Positions 1 to 8,667 of a stretch of DNA of 41,029 nucleotides are shown in pieces. The position numbers and the translations under genes are program-made. How positions within the stretch are numbered: position 1 is the first letter of the stretch; each line of letters opens with the position of its first letter. The DNA is from Bacteroidales bacterium (GTDB lineage Bacteria > Bacteroidota > Bacteroidia > Bacteroidales > UBA7960): contig PUKZ01000193.1 in NCBI GenBank assembly GCA_003550725.1, forward strand, positions 1-41,029. Direction: 5' to 3'. The notes beneath the pieces were generated by a model that saw only the letters and a program-made list of their open reading frames with translations, did not search any database and was not told the DNA's origin.

Positions 1-1
1 G

Positions 2-112
2 ATTGTTGAAACCCTTTTAAATAACAGACCAAGAAAGCGATTAGATTATTTAACACCTAAAGAAAAATTAGAAAATTTATTGTTTAACAAGAAAGTTGCA
101 TTTGCAGCTTAA
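2..112 (+). CDS. IS30-family transposase, C-terminal end (cut by window start)
   Basis: The first 36 codons visible run open from the window edge to a TAA. The peptide contains NNRPRKRLDYLTPKE and ends KKVAFAA. The NxRPRKRL...TPxE pattern is the conserved C-terminal tail of IS30-family DDE transposases, where it follows the last catalytic Glu. The catalytic core lies outside the window, so intactness cannot be judged. In related Bacteroidota elements the right terminal repeat overlaps the end of the gene, so the element probably ends within a few tens of bases after the stop. No target duplication can be tested from one end. Confidence 0.7.
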   Translation: MVETLLNNRPRKRLDYLTPKEKLENLLFNKKVAFAA

Positions 113-503
113 ATCTACGATTTATTGATAAAGACAATTATTTTAATATTTGACTGATTCCAATTATTCATTACTATCAGACCCACCCTCAATCTTAAAA
201 ACACTAAAGCTGAGTTTATACCATTTTTGCATCTTTGGCAGATGTGGCTTTCATATTTGAACGATGATTACAAGAGAAAATTCGAATCTCTGTTTTTTTT
301 TGAAAAACAACATTGATAATTTTTTGTGTAAAATATTTTTTAAATGGCTTAAATTATTCATTATTTTTGTTTAGTACCTTGCAATTATATTTTGTCAGGA
401 TTGATAAATGATTGAAGTTGAATTTATTTTATATACTATTTTGGTTATAAAGCAAAAATTAATAAGCAAATTAGATTCTAAACTTTAACAAATTTTTATA
501 CAT
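113..503. other. non-coding spacer, 391 bases
   Basis: AT-rich spacer between the transposase tail and the next gene. I see no open frame with coding character, no strong hairpin and no RNA gene. The first part probably contains the end of the IS30-type element; its exact boundary is not recognisable by eye. Confidence 0.5.
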
Positions 504-962
504 ATGGAAAAGAAATTGGCTATTAGACCTTTGGTAGGTTTTGATGATTTAAAATTTGGAGCTACCAAACAAGAAGTGGAGAGTTATTTTGGTAATCCCG
601 GGGAAAAGGAAGATATAGAGGTTGAGGATGACTTCTCTGATGCACAAGTTTGGAGTTATGATGAACTTGAGCTTTCAGTTTTTTTTGAAAATGATTTTGA
701 TAATCTTTTAACTTGTTTTGATACCAACAACGAGGAAGTAACTTTATTTGACAAGAAAATTTTTGAATTAAAAAAAGATCAAATCATTGATTTAATGAAA
801 AAAAATGGCTTTACAGATTATGAGACCGAAGATGAAGATTGGGGCGAACACAGGTTGTCGTTTAATGATGCCGTAATGGATTTTTATTTTGATAATCAGG
901 CACTTGTTTCTGTTAGTTGGGGAGTGATGATAGATGATAACAACAATGTAGAATGGCCCTAA
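504..962 (+). CDS. small acidic cytosolic protein, unknown function
   Basis: This 152-residue protein has no signal peptide and no membrane segment. It is very acidic, with D/E-rich stretches around residues 34-45 and 106-114. The N-terminus reads GFDDLKFGATKQEVESYFGNP, a 'short strand, helix, Gly-Asn-Pro' pattern also seen in small BamE/SmpA-like and immunity-like folds; the C-terminal half alternates aromatic strands and ends in VSWG...VEWP. I do not recognise a named family. ATG at 504 is the only sensible start and has no Shine-Dalgarno, as is usual here. It stands alone between the IS30 tail and manA. Small acidic orphan proteins are often immunity proteins, but nothing beside it supports that. 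Confidence 0.6.
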   Translation: MEKKLAIRPLVGFDDLKFGATKQEVESYFGNPGEKEDIEVEDDFSDAQVWSYDELELSVFFENDFDNLLTCFDTNNEEVTLFDKKIFELKKDQIIDLMKKNGFTDYETEDEDWGEHRLSFNDAVMDFYFDNQALVSVSWGVMIDDNNNVEWP

Positions 963-1055
963 ACTATTAAATAACAATATTGTTTTGTGATTGGATTATG
1001 ACTTTACTTGATAAGGTTTATTTTTATTATTAAATAAAAGCAAGGTAAACTGAAC

Positions 1056-2042
1056 ATGAGTATTCGCAAATTATACCCATTAAAATTTAAGACAATTTTT
1101 AAGGATAAAGTGTGGGGTGGAGACCGGATTAAAACTTTGCTTGGAAAGGACTTCAGCCCCTTACCTAACTGCGGGGAAACCTGGGAGTTGTCAGGGCTAA
1201 AAGCTAATATTTCTGTTGTAAATAATGGGTTTTTGCCCGGCAACGAACTTGATGAACTGGCTGAAGTTTATATGGCCGATTTAGTAGGCGAAAAAATTTT
1301 TGAAAAGTATGGTATTAATTTTCCGTTGCTATTTAAATTTATCGATACTAACGACTACCTGTCTATTCAAGTTCATCCTGACGATAATACAGCTGAAAAA
1401 AGACATCAGAGTCAGGGTAAAACCGAGATGTGGTATGTGGTGCATGCTGAACCTGATGCTGAAATAATCACAGGGTTTAAAAAAGATACTTCAAAAGAAG
1501 AGTACCTATATCATCTTGAAAATAAAACATTAAAAAGTATATTAAATATCGAAAAAGCTGAAAAAGGCGATGTTTATTATATTCCCGCCGGCAGAGTTCA
1601 TGCTATAGGTTCGGGAATAACCTTAGCAGAGATACAACAGGCATCTGATATAACCTACCGTATATATGACTGGGACAGGCCTGCGAGCGACGGTAATATG
1701 AGAAAACTTCATACTGATCTTGCTCTTGATGTTATTGATTTTAAGGGCTATTCGCAGTATAAAAGCCTTTATAGGGAAAATTTGAATCAATCTGCTGAAC
1801 TTGTTAAGTGTCCTTATTTTACAACAAATCTTATTAAATTTGATAAAAATATTGAATGTGATTATTATTTTCTAGATTCTTTTGTAGTGTTTATGTGTAT
1901 TGAAGGGCACTTTTCAATAGTTTGGAAGGATGGGCAGGAGGTAGTTAATTGTGGAGATACGGTACTTATTCCAGCCGATATAAAAAACTTAAAATTGATG
2001 CCTTCAAAACCTTCCAAATTCCTTGAAACATATATTGTTTAA
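1056..2042 (+). CDS. manA: mannose-6-phosphate isomerase, class I (short form)
   Basis: Cytosolic zinc enzyme that interconverts fructose-6-phosphate and mannose-6-phosphate, feeding GDP-mannose and glycan synthesis or mannose use. The 328-residue length fits the short Bacillus-type class I enzymes (about 315 residues) rather than the E. coli form of about 390. The cupin metal site is visible: Gln105 and His107 in SIQVHPDD, Glu124 in KTEMWYV and His182 in GRVHAIGSG. Arg202 in TYRIYDWDRP is the conserved phosphate/sugar-site arginine. N-terminal VWGGDR and GETWELSG are also typical. ATG at 1056 is used. It is probably monocistronic, because the next gene is convergent and no sugar operon surrounds it. 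Confidence 0.93.
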   Translation: MSIRKLYPLKFKTIFKDKVWGGDRIKTLLGKDFSPLPNCGETWELSGLKANISVVNNGFLPGNELDELAEVYMADLVGEKIFEKYGINFPLLFKFIDTNDYLSIQVHPDDNTAEKRHQSQGKTEMWYVVHAEPDAEIITGFKKDTSKEEYLYHLENKTLKSILNIEKAEKGDVYYIPAGRVHAIGSGITLAEIQQASDITYRIYDWDRPASDGNMRKLHTDLALDVIDFKGYSQYKSLYRENLNQSAELVKCPYFTTNLIKFDKNIECDYYFLDSFVVFMCIEGHFSIVWKDGQEVVNCGDTVLIPADIKNLKLMPSKPSKFLETYIV

Positions 2043-2124
2043 AGATACTACTTTCAGCTCTGATTCAACAGGTAATTCAGCAGATTAATCAAATATACAT
2101 AAAATAATTGCCCTAAAAACTTTG

Positions 2125-2562
2125 CTATTTACAAGACCTTCTTTTTTTTACTTCACGTTTGGTTTTCAACATGCAAAAACACGAACCTGTAATCTGCTCA
2201 TTAACATCAACAGTTAAAGGGAGCTTGTCCGTTTCCCACTCTTTTAATCCTCCGGCCATATAAGCTACATCATCAAAACCTTTGTCTTTTAAAAACCTTG
2301 CCACATCTTTAGATTTCATTCCTGTACTGTCGGTTACTATAAAAGAAATACCTTTTGGAATGTCTTTATAACCCTCTTCTAATTTGCTGAATGGTAAAAA
2401 CATGGCGTTAGGTACATCAAGTGTTTTGTGGTTAACTTCCGCTTCTTCACGTATATCTAAAATATATGCACCTCTTTCAACAGCCCCTTTTGACTCCTTT
2501 GGACTAACTGATTTTATACCATTATATTCAATTCCTATATTTTCAAACATTTTTTTTTCCAT
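2125..2562 (-). CDS. rhodanese-fold protein lacking the catalytic cysteine
   Basis: About 145 residues with one rhodanese/Cdc25 domain: AYILDIREEAE (the usual DVR strand) near residues 32-42, the active-loop region IVTDSTGMKS at 75-84, then helix and YMAGGLKEW near 97-106. In active rhodaneses the loop is CxxGxRS and Cys carries the persulfide. Here the aligned residue is Asp78, so sulfurtransferase activity by the usual mechanism is not expected. A separate pair of cysteines (GSCFC) lies near the C-terminus before a Lys/Arg-rich tail. ATG at 2562 is chosen; an ATG four codons later is equally possible, and the frame also extends back to a TTG at 2589. It is convergent with manA. Binding or scaffold functions are possible; no partner is adjacent. 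Confidence 0.75.
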   Translation of the reverse strand: MEKKMFENIGIEYNGIKSVSPKESKGAVERGAYILDIREEAEVNHKTLDVPNAMFLPFSKLEEGYKDIPKGISFIVTDSTGMKSKDVARFLKDKGFDDVAYMAGGLKEWETDKLPLTVDVNEQITGSCFCMLKTKREVKKRRSCK

Positions 2563-2680
2563 ACCTTTATTACTTTTAATATAATACAAAGTTAAAGATT
2601 TTATACTATAGTAAAAAATATAAATGTAAGTATATATGTTTTTGGTATTTTTGTTGTGAAATGATTTTTTATTTTAGGTC

Positions 2681-3211
2681 ATGAATAATCAGAAGCAAAA
2701 GTATAATAATACAGAGAGCATAAAAAAAGATGTTCCTGATGGTGTAAAAATGATAGCCATTTTGAATTACATCGGCTTTGGTTTCATGACGCTCATTGCA
2801 TTGATATTGGTTTTTTTGGGTGTAGTTTTAATTACGAAAAGCAGTTTGAATATTATTGAAGATGTTACTGATGCAGGTTATGATATTCTCTTTATACTGG
2901 GGGGACTTACCATTGTGGTTTTTTGCATTTTGTTTATCTGCTTTGCTATATTTTTGTTTTTCGTAGGAAAAGGGTTGTGGAGATTAAGAAACTGGGCAAG
3001 GATAGCTTGTATTATCCTGGGATGTTTGGGTATAGTATTTGGAATAAAGAATTTTATTGAAGGTTTAATAGTCTCCGCTGATGGTTATATATTTCTTTCA
3101 CTGCTTATAATAAGCTTTAATGCGCTTATTGCCGGTTACTTAGTGTTTAACAAAAAAGTCAAAGAGGCTTTTAGCACAAAACAAAAACTTAATAATACAC
3201 AAAATCCCTAA
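2681..3211 (+). CDS. four-helix integral membrane protein, unknown function
   Basis: 176 residues. A polar Lys/Asn-rich N-terminus of about 22 residues is followed by four hydrophobic segments (about 25-50, 68-93, 104-124 and 136-156) and a polar tail. Between helices 2 and 3 is GLWRLRNWARIA, a short basic/aromatic cytosolic loop common in small uncharacterised bacterial membrane proteins. No catalytic or transport motif is visible. The stop codon falls in the left arm of a strong terminator, so the gene ends its transcript. Nothing nearby suggests a role. Confidence 0.6.
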   Translation: MNNQKQKYNNTESIKKDVPDGVKMIAILNYIGFGFMTLIALILVFLGVVLITKSSLNIIEDVTDAGYDILFILGGLTIVVFCILFICFAIFLFFVGKGLWRLRNWARIACIILGCLGIVFGIKNFIEGLIVSADGYIFLSLLIISFNALIAGYLVFNKKVKEAFSTKQKLNNTQNP

Positions 3212-3237
3212 GAGCAAAGTTAGCCCTTAGGGATTTT
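3201..3237. terminator. bidirectional intrinsic terminator
   Basis: Perfect 12-base arms AAAATCCCTAAG (3201-3212) and CTTAGGGATTTT (3226-3237) around a 13-base loop. A/T flanks on both sides give U-tracts in either orientation. It separates the plus-strand membrane protein gene from the minus-strand gcvP, two convergent units. Confidence 0.85.
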
Positions 3238-3249
3238 GGGGGGTTTTAT

Positions 3250-6138
3250 TTACTCTGTCTGGTCATAACTATCCAGAGGTTCGCAAGTGCATACCAGGTT
3301 TCTGTCTCCGTAGGCATCATCTATACGTGTAACCGGAGTAAAGTATTTTGTTTCATTCAGGAATTCCATTGGGAAAGCAGCTTTTTTTCTGCTGTAGGGC
3401 TTATCCCAATCATCGTTACACACCATAGGAGCAGTATGTGGTGCATTTTTTATCACGTTGTTGTCTTTGTCTGCTTTTCCGTCTTCTATTTCCTTTATTT
3501 CTTTACGAATAGATATCATTGTGTCGATAAAGCGGTTCAGTTCAGACAGTGGTTCACTTTCAGTAGGTTCTACCATTAGTGTGCCGGGCACCGGGAAAGC
3601 AACGGTTGGGGCGTGGAATCCGTAATCCATAAGTCGTTTTGCCACATCTATTGCATCTATGCCAATAGTGCGTTTAAAAGGGTTACAGTCAAGGATCATT
3701 TCATGAGCCACATTGTCGTTTGCTCCTTTGTACAGCACTTTATAGTGCTTTTCCAATGATGCTTTCAGGTAGTTTGCGCTGAGGATAGCAGCTTTTGTAG
3801 CTTCTATCAATCCATTTTTACCCAGTAATCTGATATATCCGTAGGTTATAGGCAGGATAAATGGGCTGCCGAAGGGTGCAGATGCAACTGCGTTTATACC
3901 TTTTTTGCCACCTGTTTCAACCGTAGGGTGTCCTGGCAAAAATTCCACAAGATGTTTTTTGACGCCTATTGGGCCTACGCCCGGTCCACCACCACCATGC
4001 GGTATGGCAAATGTTTTATGAAGGTTCAAATGGGTTACATCAGCACCACAGATAGCGGGATTTGAAAAGCCTACCTTGGCATTCATGTTGGCACCATCCA
4101 TATAAACCTGTCCTCCGTTATCATGAACAATTTTGGTAGCTTCCAGTATATGTTCTTCAAAAACACCATGAGTGGAAGGGTAGGTAATCATGATTGCTGC
4201 AAGGTTATCCTTGTGATTTTCGGCTTTTTCTTTAAGATCATCAATGTCGATGTTACCCTGGTCATCACACTTTACAACAACAACCTTGGTTCCTGCCATT
4301 ACAGCACTAGCGGGGTTTGTGCCGTGTGCCGATGATGGGATAAGTGTGATATTTCTGTGGCTTTCACCACGGCTTTCATGATATGCTCTTATAACCATCA
4401 GACCGGTATATTCGCCTGATGCTCCGGAGTTAGGCATAAAAGATATTGCATCATAACCTGTTATTTCACACAGGTATCCTTCAAGCTTTTCGATCAGTTC
4501 AAGGTATCCTTCAGCCTGATCAGCAGGCACAAATGGATGTATGGCGCCAAACTCCGGCCAGCTAAGTGGAAACAGTTCGGCTGCTGCATTAAGCTTCATA
4601 GTGCATGAGCCAAGAGGAATCATTGTACGGTTAAGTGCAAGGTCACGATTCTCAAGCTTCTTCATGTACCGCATCATCTCAGTCTCACTGTGGTAGGAGT
4701 TGAAAACAGGATGAGTAAGGTATTTTGATTTCCTTTGCAGCTTACCGGGAAATGTAGTTATCTTTTCACATTCTTTCTTATTGCATTTTACCTTGTTGAA
4801 TGACTTACCTGTGGCTTTAGCGAATACTTCAAGGATAGTGTTCACATCATCCAGTGAAGTAGTTTCATCAAGGCTTATGTTTACCAGGTTTTTATCTATA
4901 TATCTGAAGTTGATCTTCTTCTGTTCTGCGATCTTTTTTACAGCAGTATTATCAATGCCTCCAGGTAACTGAATAAGTACAGTATCAAAAAAGGCTTTGT
5001 TTAGTTGCTTACAACCGTATTTTTCAACTTCCCCGGCCAGCACTCCGGTAAGGATATTGATGTGTCTTGCTATATTTTTAAGTCCTTCGGGCCCATGGTA
5101 TGCTGCATACATACCGGCCATAGAAGCCAGCAGTGCCTGGGCAGTGCAGATATTGGAAGTTGCCCTTTCTCTCTTAATGTGCTGTTCGCGGGTTTGCAAG
5201 GCCATACGTAATGCCTTATTATTCTCTTTATCAATACTTACGCCGATTATCCTGCCGGGCACACTTCTCTTATATTCTTCCTTGGTAGCAAAGTATCCTG
5301 CATGTGGCCCACCATAGCCCATAGGTATACCAAATCTTTGTGATGAGCCGACAACAGCATCAGCACCCCATTCACCGGGAGGAGTAAGCAAGGTAAGGCT
5401 CAGCAGGTCAGCTATAACACCAACTTTAATATCTGCAGCTTTAGCCTTTTCAATAAAACTGCTTAGATCATGTACTTCTCCTCTCTCATCGGGATATTGT
5501 ACCAATGCACCAAACATGGAATCATCGAACTCAACCTTTTCATGGTCTCCGATCACAAGCTCAATACCAACAGGCTCTGAGCGGCTTTTCAATACAGCTA
5601 TTGTTTGCGGGAAGCATTTTTCAGAAACAAAAAACTTGTTTACATTGTTTTTCACCTGGGCTCTCGACCTGAGCGCAAAGAACATAGCCATAGCCTCTGC
5701 TGCAGCAGTTCCTTCATCAAGCAAAGATGCATTTGAAATATTTAAGCCGGTCAGGTTGGAGACTACTGTTTGGAAATTAAGTAATGCTTCGAGCCTGCCC
5801 TGAGATATCTCAGCCTGGTAGGGTGTATAGGCCGTATACCATCCCGGGTTTTCAAGTATGTTGCGCTGAATAACTCCGGGTGTTATGGTGTTGTAATAAC
5901 CCATGCCTATATAAGATTTGTAAAGCTTGTTCTTTAAACCCAGCTTTTTGATATGGTCAAAATACTCATATTCGTTAATACCTTCAGGTAAATCCAAATC
6001 CTTTTTGAGACGGATACTTTTTGGGATAGTTTCGTCAATAAGCTGCTCAATCGACGAAGTTCCTACGGCCTTGAGCATTTTCTTTTTGTCGTCATCCCGT
6101 ATTCCGTTATGCCTGTATATGAAGTTGTTTGTTAACAT
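3250..6138 (-). CDS. gcvP: glycine dehydrogenase (decarboxylating), P-protein, fused form
   Basis: PLP-dependent P-protein of the glycine cleavage system. It decarboxylates glycine and passes aminomethyl to the lipoyl H-protein, linking glycine breakdown to one-carbon folate metabolism. At 962 residues it is the full-length homodimeric form with both homologous halves fused. The N-terminal half includes FIGMGYYNT-like sequence and TPYQAEISQGRLE. The catalytic second half contains MIPLGSCTMKLNAA, PNSGASGEY and the PLP site HLNLHKTFAIPHGGGGPG with Lys near residue 708. ATG at 6138 gives the usual start. No gcvT or gcvH lies in the window. It follows iorA and iorB in the same direction with gaps of about 130 bases, so co-transcription is possible. 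No glycine riboswitch is visible upstream. Confidence 0.97.
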   Translation of the reverse strand: MLTNNFIYRHNGIRDDDKKKMLKAVGTSSIEQLIDETIPKSIRLKKDLDLPEGINEYEYFDHIKKLGLKNKLYKSYIGMGYYNTITPGVIQRNILENPGWYTAYTPYQAEISQGRLEALLNFQTVVSNLTGLNISNASLLDEGTAAAEAMAMFFALRSRAQVKNNVNKFFVSEKCFPQTIAVLKSRSEPVGIELVIGDHEKVEFDDSMFGALVQYPDERGEVHDLSSFIEKAKAADIKVGVIADLLSLTLLTPPGEWGADAVVGSSQRFGIPMGYGGPHAGYFATKEEYKRSVPGRIIGVSIDKENNKALRMALQTREQHIKRERATSNICTAQALLASMAGMYAAYHGPEGLKNIARHINILTGVLAGEVEKYGCKQLNKAFFDTVLIQLPGGIDNTAVKKIAEQKKINFRYIDKNLVNISLDETTSLDDVNTILEVFAKATGKSFNKVKCNKKECEKITTFPGKLQRKSKYLTHPVFNSYHSETEMMRYMKKLENRDLALNRTMIPLGSCTMKLNAAAELFPLSWPEFGAIHPFVPADQAEGYLELIEKLEGYLCEITGYDAISFMPNSGASGEYTGLMVIRAYHESRGESHRNITLIPSSAHGTNPASAVMAGTKVVVVKCDDQGNIDIDDLKEKAENHKDNLAAIMITYPSTHGVFEEHILEATKIVHDNGGQVYMDGANMNAKVGFSNPAICGADVTHLNLHKTFAIPHGGGGPGVGPIGVKKHLVEFLPGHPTVETGGKKGINAVASAPFGSPFILPITYGYIRLLGKNGLIEATKAAILSANYLKASLEKHYKVLYKGANDNVAHEMILDCNPFKRTIGIDAIDVAKRLMDYGFHAPTVAFPVPGTLMVEPTESEPLSELNRFIDTMISIRKEIKEIEDGKADKDNNVIKNAPHTAPMVCNDDWDKPYSRKKAAFPMEFLNETKYFTPVTRIDDAYGDRNLVCTCEPLDSYDQTE

Positions 6139-6270
6139 ATCTGTTGAGATTTTTTGTAGTTATGTTTATTTATCTATGTTTTATTCGAGTTATGTCTTGC
6201 TTCCGGTAGATTGGTTGATAATTGATTAATGAATACTGAATAACGGTCATGGTTGATCGTTCACCAGATA

Positions 6271-6867
6271 CTACCCTCTGCTTTTAATCTTATCATTTGT
6301 TATCTTCCAACCTGCCTTCAAAGCATTGATATTTATATTCACAAGGTCTTCACCTTTTTTACCAAAGATGAATTTAATTGCATCTTCGAACTTTCCAAAA
6401 TCAAGTCCGAGGAAAGGGATAGCTGCACCTAATATAACCATGTTTGCAACTTTAGCAGATCCCAGGTCTTTGGCAATTGTTTCGGCATCAAGTATAACGT
6501 GGTTTGATATTTTTTTGATTTCCTGCACAACTGACTCTTCTTCCGGGTAATTAGGAATATTTATAAAGGGCTTTGAGTTGGTAATAAGCCATCCCTCAGG
6601 ATTAAGGAAAGGCAAATATCTTAAGCTTTCCATAGGTTCAACTGATATTATCATATCGGCTTTACCTTCAGGGATCAAATCTGAAGCTATCTCTTTTTCT
6701 GATATTCTAAGATGTGATTGAACATCGCCGCCACGCTGGCTCATTCCATGTACTTCAGCCTGCTTTAGGTATAAGCCCGACTGAACTGCTGCATATCCTA
6801 TTGTAGCAGCAATAGATAGAATTCCTTGTCCACCAACCCCGGCAAGAATTATGTCTTTTTTGTTCAT
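6271..6867 (-). CDS. iorB: indolepyruvate oxidoreductase, beta (gamma-domain) subunit
   Basis: Small subunit of indolepyruvate:ferredoxin oxidoreductase, which oxidatively decarboxylates aryl-pyruvates from Trp, Phe and Tyr to aryl-acetyl-CoA, or runs in reverse. The 198 residues form the 2-oxoacid oxidoreductase gamma domain: GVGGQGIL near residues 11-18, AEVHGMSQRGGDVQSHLR near 38-55 and a PEGKADMIISVEP strand near 66-78. These are the hallmark IorB motifs. It lies 129 bases downstream of iorA in the same direction, separated by an unusual palindrome. ATG at 6867 is the natural start. Function requires IorA. Confidence 0.93.
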   Translation of the reverse strand: MNKKDIILAGVGGQGILSIAATIGYAAVQSGLYLKQAEVHGMSQRGGDVQSHLRISEKEIASDLIPEGKADMIISVEPMESLRYLPFLNPEGWLITNSKPFINIPNYPEEESVVQEIKKISNHVILDAETIAKDLGSAKVANMVILGAAIPFLGLDFGKFEDAIKFIFGKKGEDLVNININALKAGWKITNDKIKSRG

Positions 6868-6934
6868 GTTGTTATGTTTTTTATTACGATTTATCTGTAT
6901 ATTTTAATTAGCTTTTTAAGATACAATTGACTGC

Positions 6935-6978
6935 TAACCGGTAACAAGTATTAACGACTTAATAGTTGTTACCGGTTA
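6935..6978. repeat. long near-perfect palindrome between iorA and iorB
   Basis: Arms at 6935-6954 and 6959-6978 match at 19 of 20 positions around a 4-base CGAC loop; the outer 13 bases (TAACCGGTAACAA) are perfect. It is followed by another partial ACCGGTTA copy (6979-6985). There is no U-run on the minus strand, so it is not a standard terminator. It could be an RNA-stabilising or attenuating hairpin that sets the IorA:IorB ratio, or a REP-like insert. Confidence 0.8.
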
Positions 6979-6996
6979 CCGGTTATCTTTAACTCA

Positions 6997-8607
6997 TTAC
7001 TTCTTTTTATCTTTAAACTTCTGACGCATTCTTTTGTTTAATGTTTGAATACATTCTCTTTTTGCTATTATCACTGATACGCCTTTATAGGCAAGCTCTT
7101 CTTTAAAGGCAGCTGTATTTTCCTCGTGGTGTTTTTTGAGTGGTTTAAGAACTCTAATATGCTCTTCTTCCACACCAACTCCTTTGCAGATATTTTCAAT
7201 TCTTTCAAATGCTGATGATGGTTGGCCGCCGGTCATACCTGTAGTATAATTATCGAGTATGACGACTGTTACATTTGATTTGTCGTTAACGGCATCCAGC
7301 AGGCCTGTGATTCCTGAATGGGTAAATGTACTGTCGCCAATTACAGCAATTGAGGGGTGCATTCCGGCATCTGCAGCACCCTTGGCCATAGTAACAGAAG
7401 CACCCATATCGACGCAGGTGTTTATTGCATCGTAGGGGGGCAGTGCTCCAAGTGTATAGCAGCCTATATCTGAGAATACCCGTCCTTTTCCATATGGCTC
7501 AAGTGCTTCGTTCAACCCAAGGAAAGAATCTATGTGTGGGCAGCCTTTACATAGAGATGGAGGGCGTTTTGCAACTATCGAGGGTATCTCATTACCGCGT
7601 GTTTTTTTAAATCCCAGGGCTTCACCTACTATATTAGGGTTTAACTCACCGTCACGCGGTATATACCCATCAAGCCTACCGTGAATTTTCTTACCTTTAT
7701 CAAGAAAACCTTTTAGCATTTCTTCCACTATAGGATATCCGTCTTCCAGTACCAAAATCTCATCACACTCTTCATAAATTTTGTCAATAAACTTGTAGGG
7801 CAGGGGGTACTGTCCTATTTTAACAACCGGGTAAGGTATATTCCTGTCAGGATAATTCTCATACAGGTAGTTATAAGCAAGTCCGCATGCAATGATGCCA
7901 AGGCTTTTATCTTTACCGTCTGTATAGGAGTTGTAAGATGAATTTTGAGATTCGTCGGAAAAAGCGTTCTGTGCTTCGAGCAGTTTTTTGTATCGTTGCC
8001 GTGCAATAGCGGGAAGCAGGATGAACTGTTTGAGGTTTTTAGGTATTTTGTATTCGTTTTGATTAACAGGTTTTTTTCTTTCAACACCTGCCCTTGAGTG
8101 TGCCAGGCGTGTCGTTAATCTCATCATGACAGGTATTTCGAACTTTTCCGAAAGCTCAAACCCGTAATGTACCATATCGTATGCTTCCTGTTGATTGGAT
8201 GGCTCAAGAACCGGAACCATGGCAAACTTTCCAAAGAACCTTGAGTCCTGCTCGTTTTGCGATGAATGCATCGACGGGTCATCAGCTACCACATATATCA
8301 TACCCCCATTTGCCCCTGTAATTGCCGAGTTTATAAATGGATCGGCAGCTACATTAAGCCCGACATGTTTCATACAGACCATTGTCCTCTTGCCGGCATA
8401 TGACATACCTAATGATGCTTCTGCAGCAGTTTTTTCATTGGCAGCCCAATTTGCTGAAATGCCTTTTTCTTTTGCCTCTTTTGAGGCTTTAACATATTCG
8501 GTTATCTCAGTTGAAGGAGTACCAGGATAAGCATAAATACCTGACATGCCGGCATCAATGCCTCCCTGTGCTATTGCTTCATCACCTAATAATAATTGTT
8601 TTTGCAT
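6997..8607 (-). CDS. iorA: indolepyruvate oxidoreductase, alpha subunit, without the C-terminal ferredoxin domain
   Basis: Large ThDP-dependent subunit of indolepyruvate oxidoreductase. Residues 1-180 form the pyrimidine-binding oxidoreductase domain (LLLGDEAIAQGGIDAG, YAYPGTPSTEITEY). A middle domain follows. The C-terminal ThDP domain begins at LCKGCPHIDSF and carries the GDSTFTHSG...ILDN cofactor motif near residues 425-455 and TGMTGGQPS. Classical IorA (over 600 residues) continues into a double [4Fe-4S] ferredoxin domain. This 536-residue protein instead stops at a Lys/Arg-rich tail just after the VSVIIAKREC strand and has no CxxCxxC cluster. This shortened form is, from memory, common in Bacteroidota, so it is probably functional and uses a separate electron carrier. 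Confidence 0.93.
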   Translation of the reverse strand: MQKQLLLGDEAIAQGGIDAGMSGIYAYPGTPSTEITEYVKASKEAKEKGISANWAANEKTAAEASLGMSYAGKRTMVCMKHVGLNVAADPFINSAITGANGGMIYVVADDPSMHSSQNEQDSRFFGKFAMVPVLEPSNQQEAYDMVHYGFELSEKFEIPVMMRLTTRLAHSRAGVERKKPVNQNEYKIPKNLKQFILLPAIARQRYKKLLEAQNAFSDESQNSSYNSYTDGKDKSLGIIACGLAYNYLYENYPDRNIPYPVVKIGQYPLPYKFIDKIYEECDEILVLEDGYPIVEEMLKGFLDKGKKIHGRLDGYIPRDGELNPNIVGEALGFKKTRGNEIPSIVAKRPPSLCKGCPHIDSFLGLNEALEPYGKGRVFSDIGCYTLGALPPYDAINTCVDMGASVTMAKGAADAGMHPSIAVIGDSTFTHSGITGLLDAVNDKSNVTVVILDNYTTGMTGGQPSSAFERIENICKGVGVEEEHIRVLKPLKKHHEENTAAFKEELAYKGVSVIIAKRECIQTLNKRMRQKFKDKKK

Positions 8608-8659
8608 GTTATTAAATGCTTTATAAGTTTAGTTTTTTCTTGAATGTGTTATAATCCTG

Positions 8660-8667
8660 CAAATCTA
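8660..8667 (-). promoter_or_regulatory. candidate -7 promoter element for iorA
   Basis: Reading the minus strand, TAGATTTG matches the Bacteroidota -7 consensus TAnnTTTG, about 53 bases before the iorA ATG. The -33 element is weak by eye. Confidence 0.4.

Noticed and set aside
4997-5317. Long plus-strand open frames inside gcvP (also 5516-5803, 5927-6229)
   Set aside because: Antisense shadows of a well-conserved gene; translations show no family resemblance.
6139-6270. Glycine riboswitch upstream of gcvP
   Set aside because: The 132-base spacer shows none of the conserved glycine aptamer blocks.
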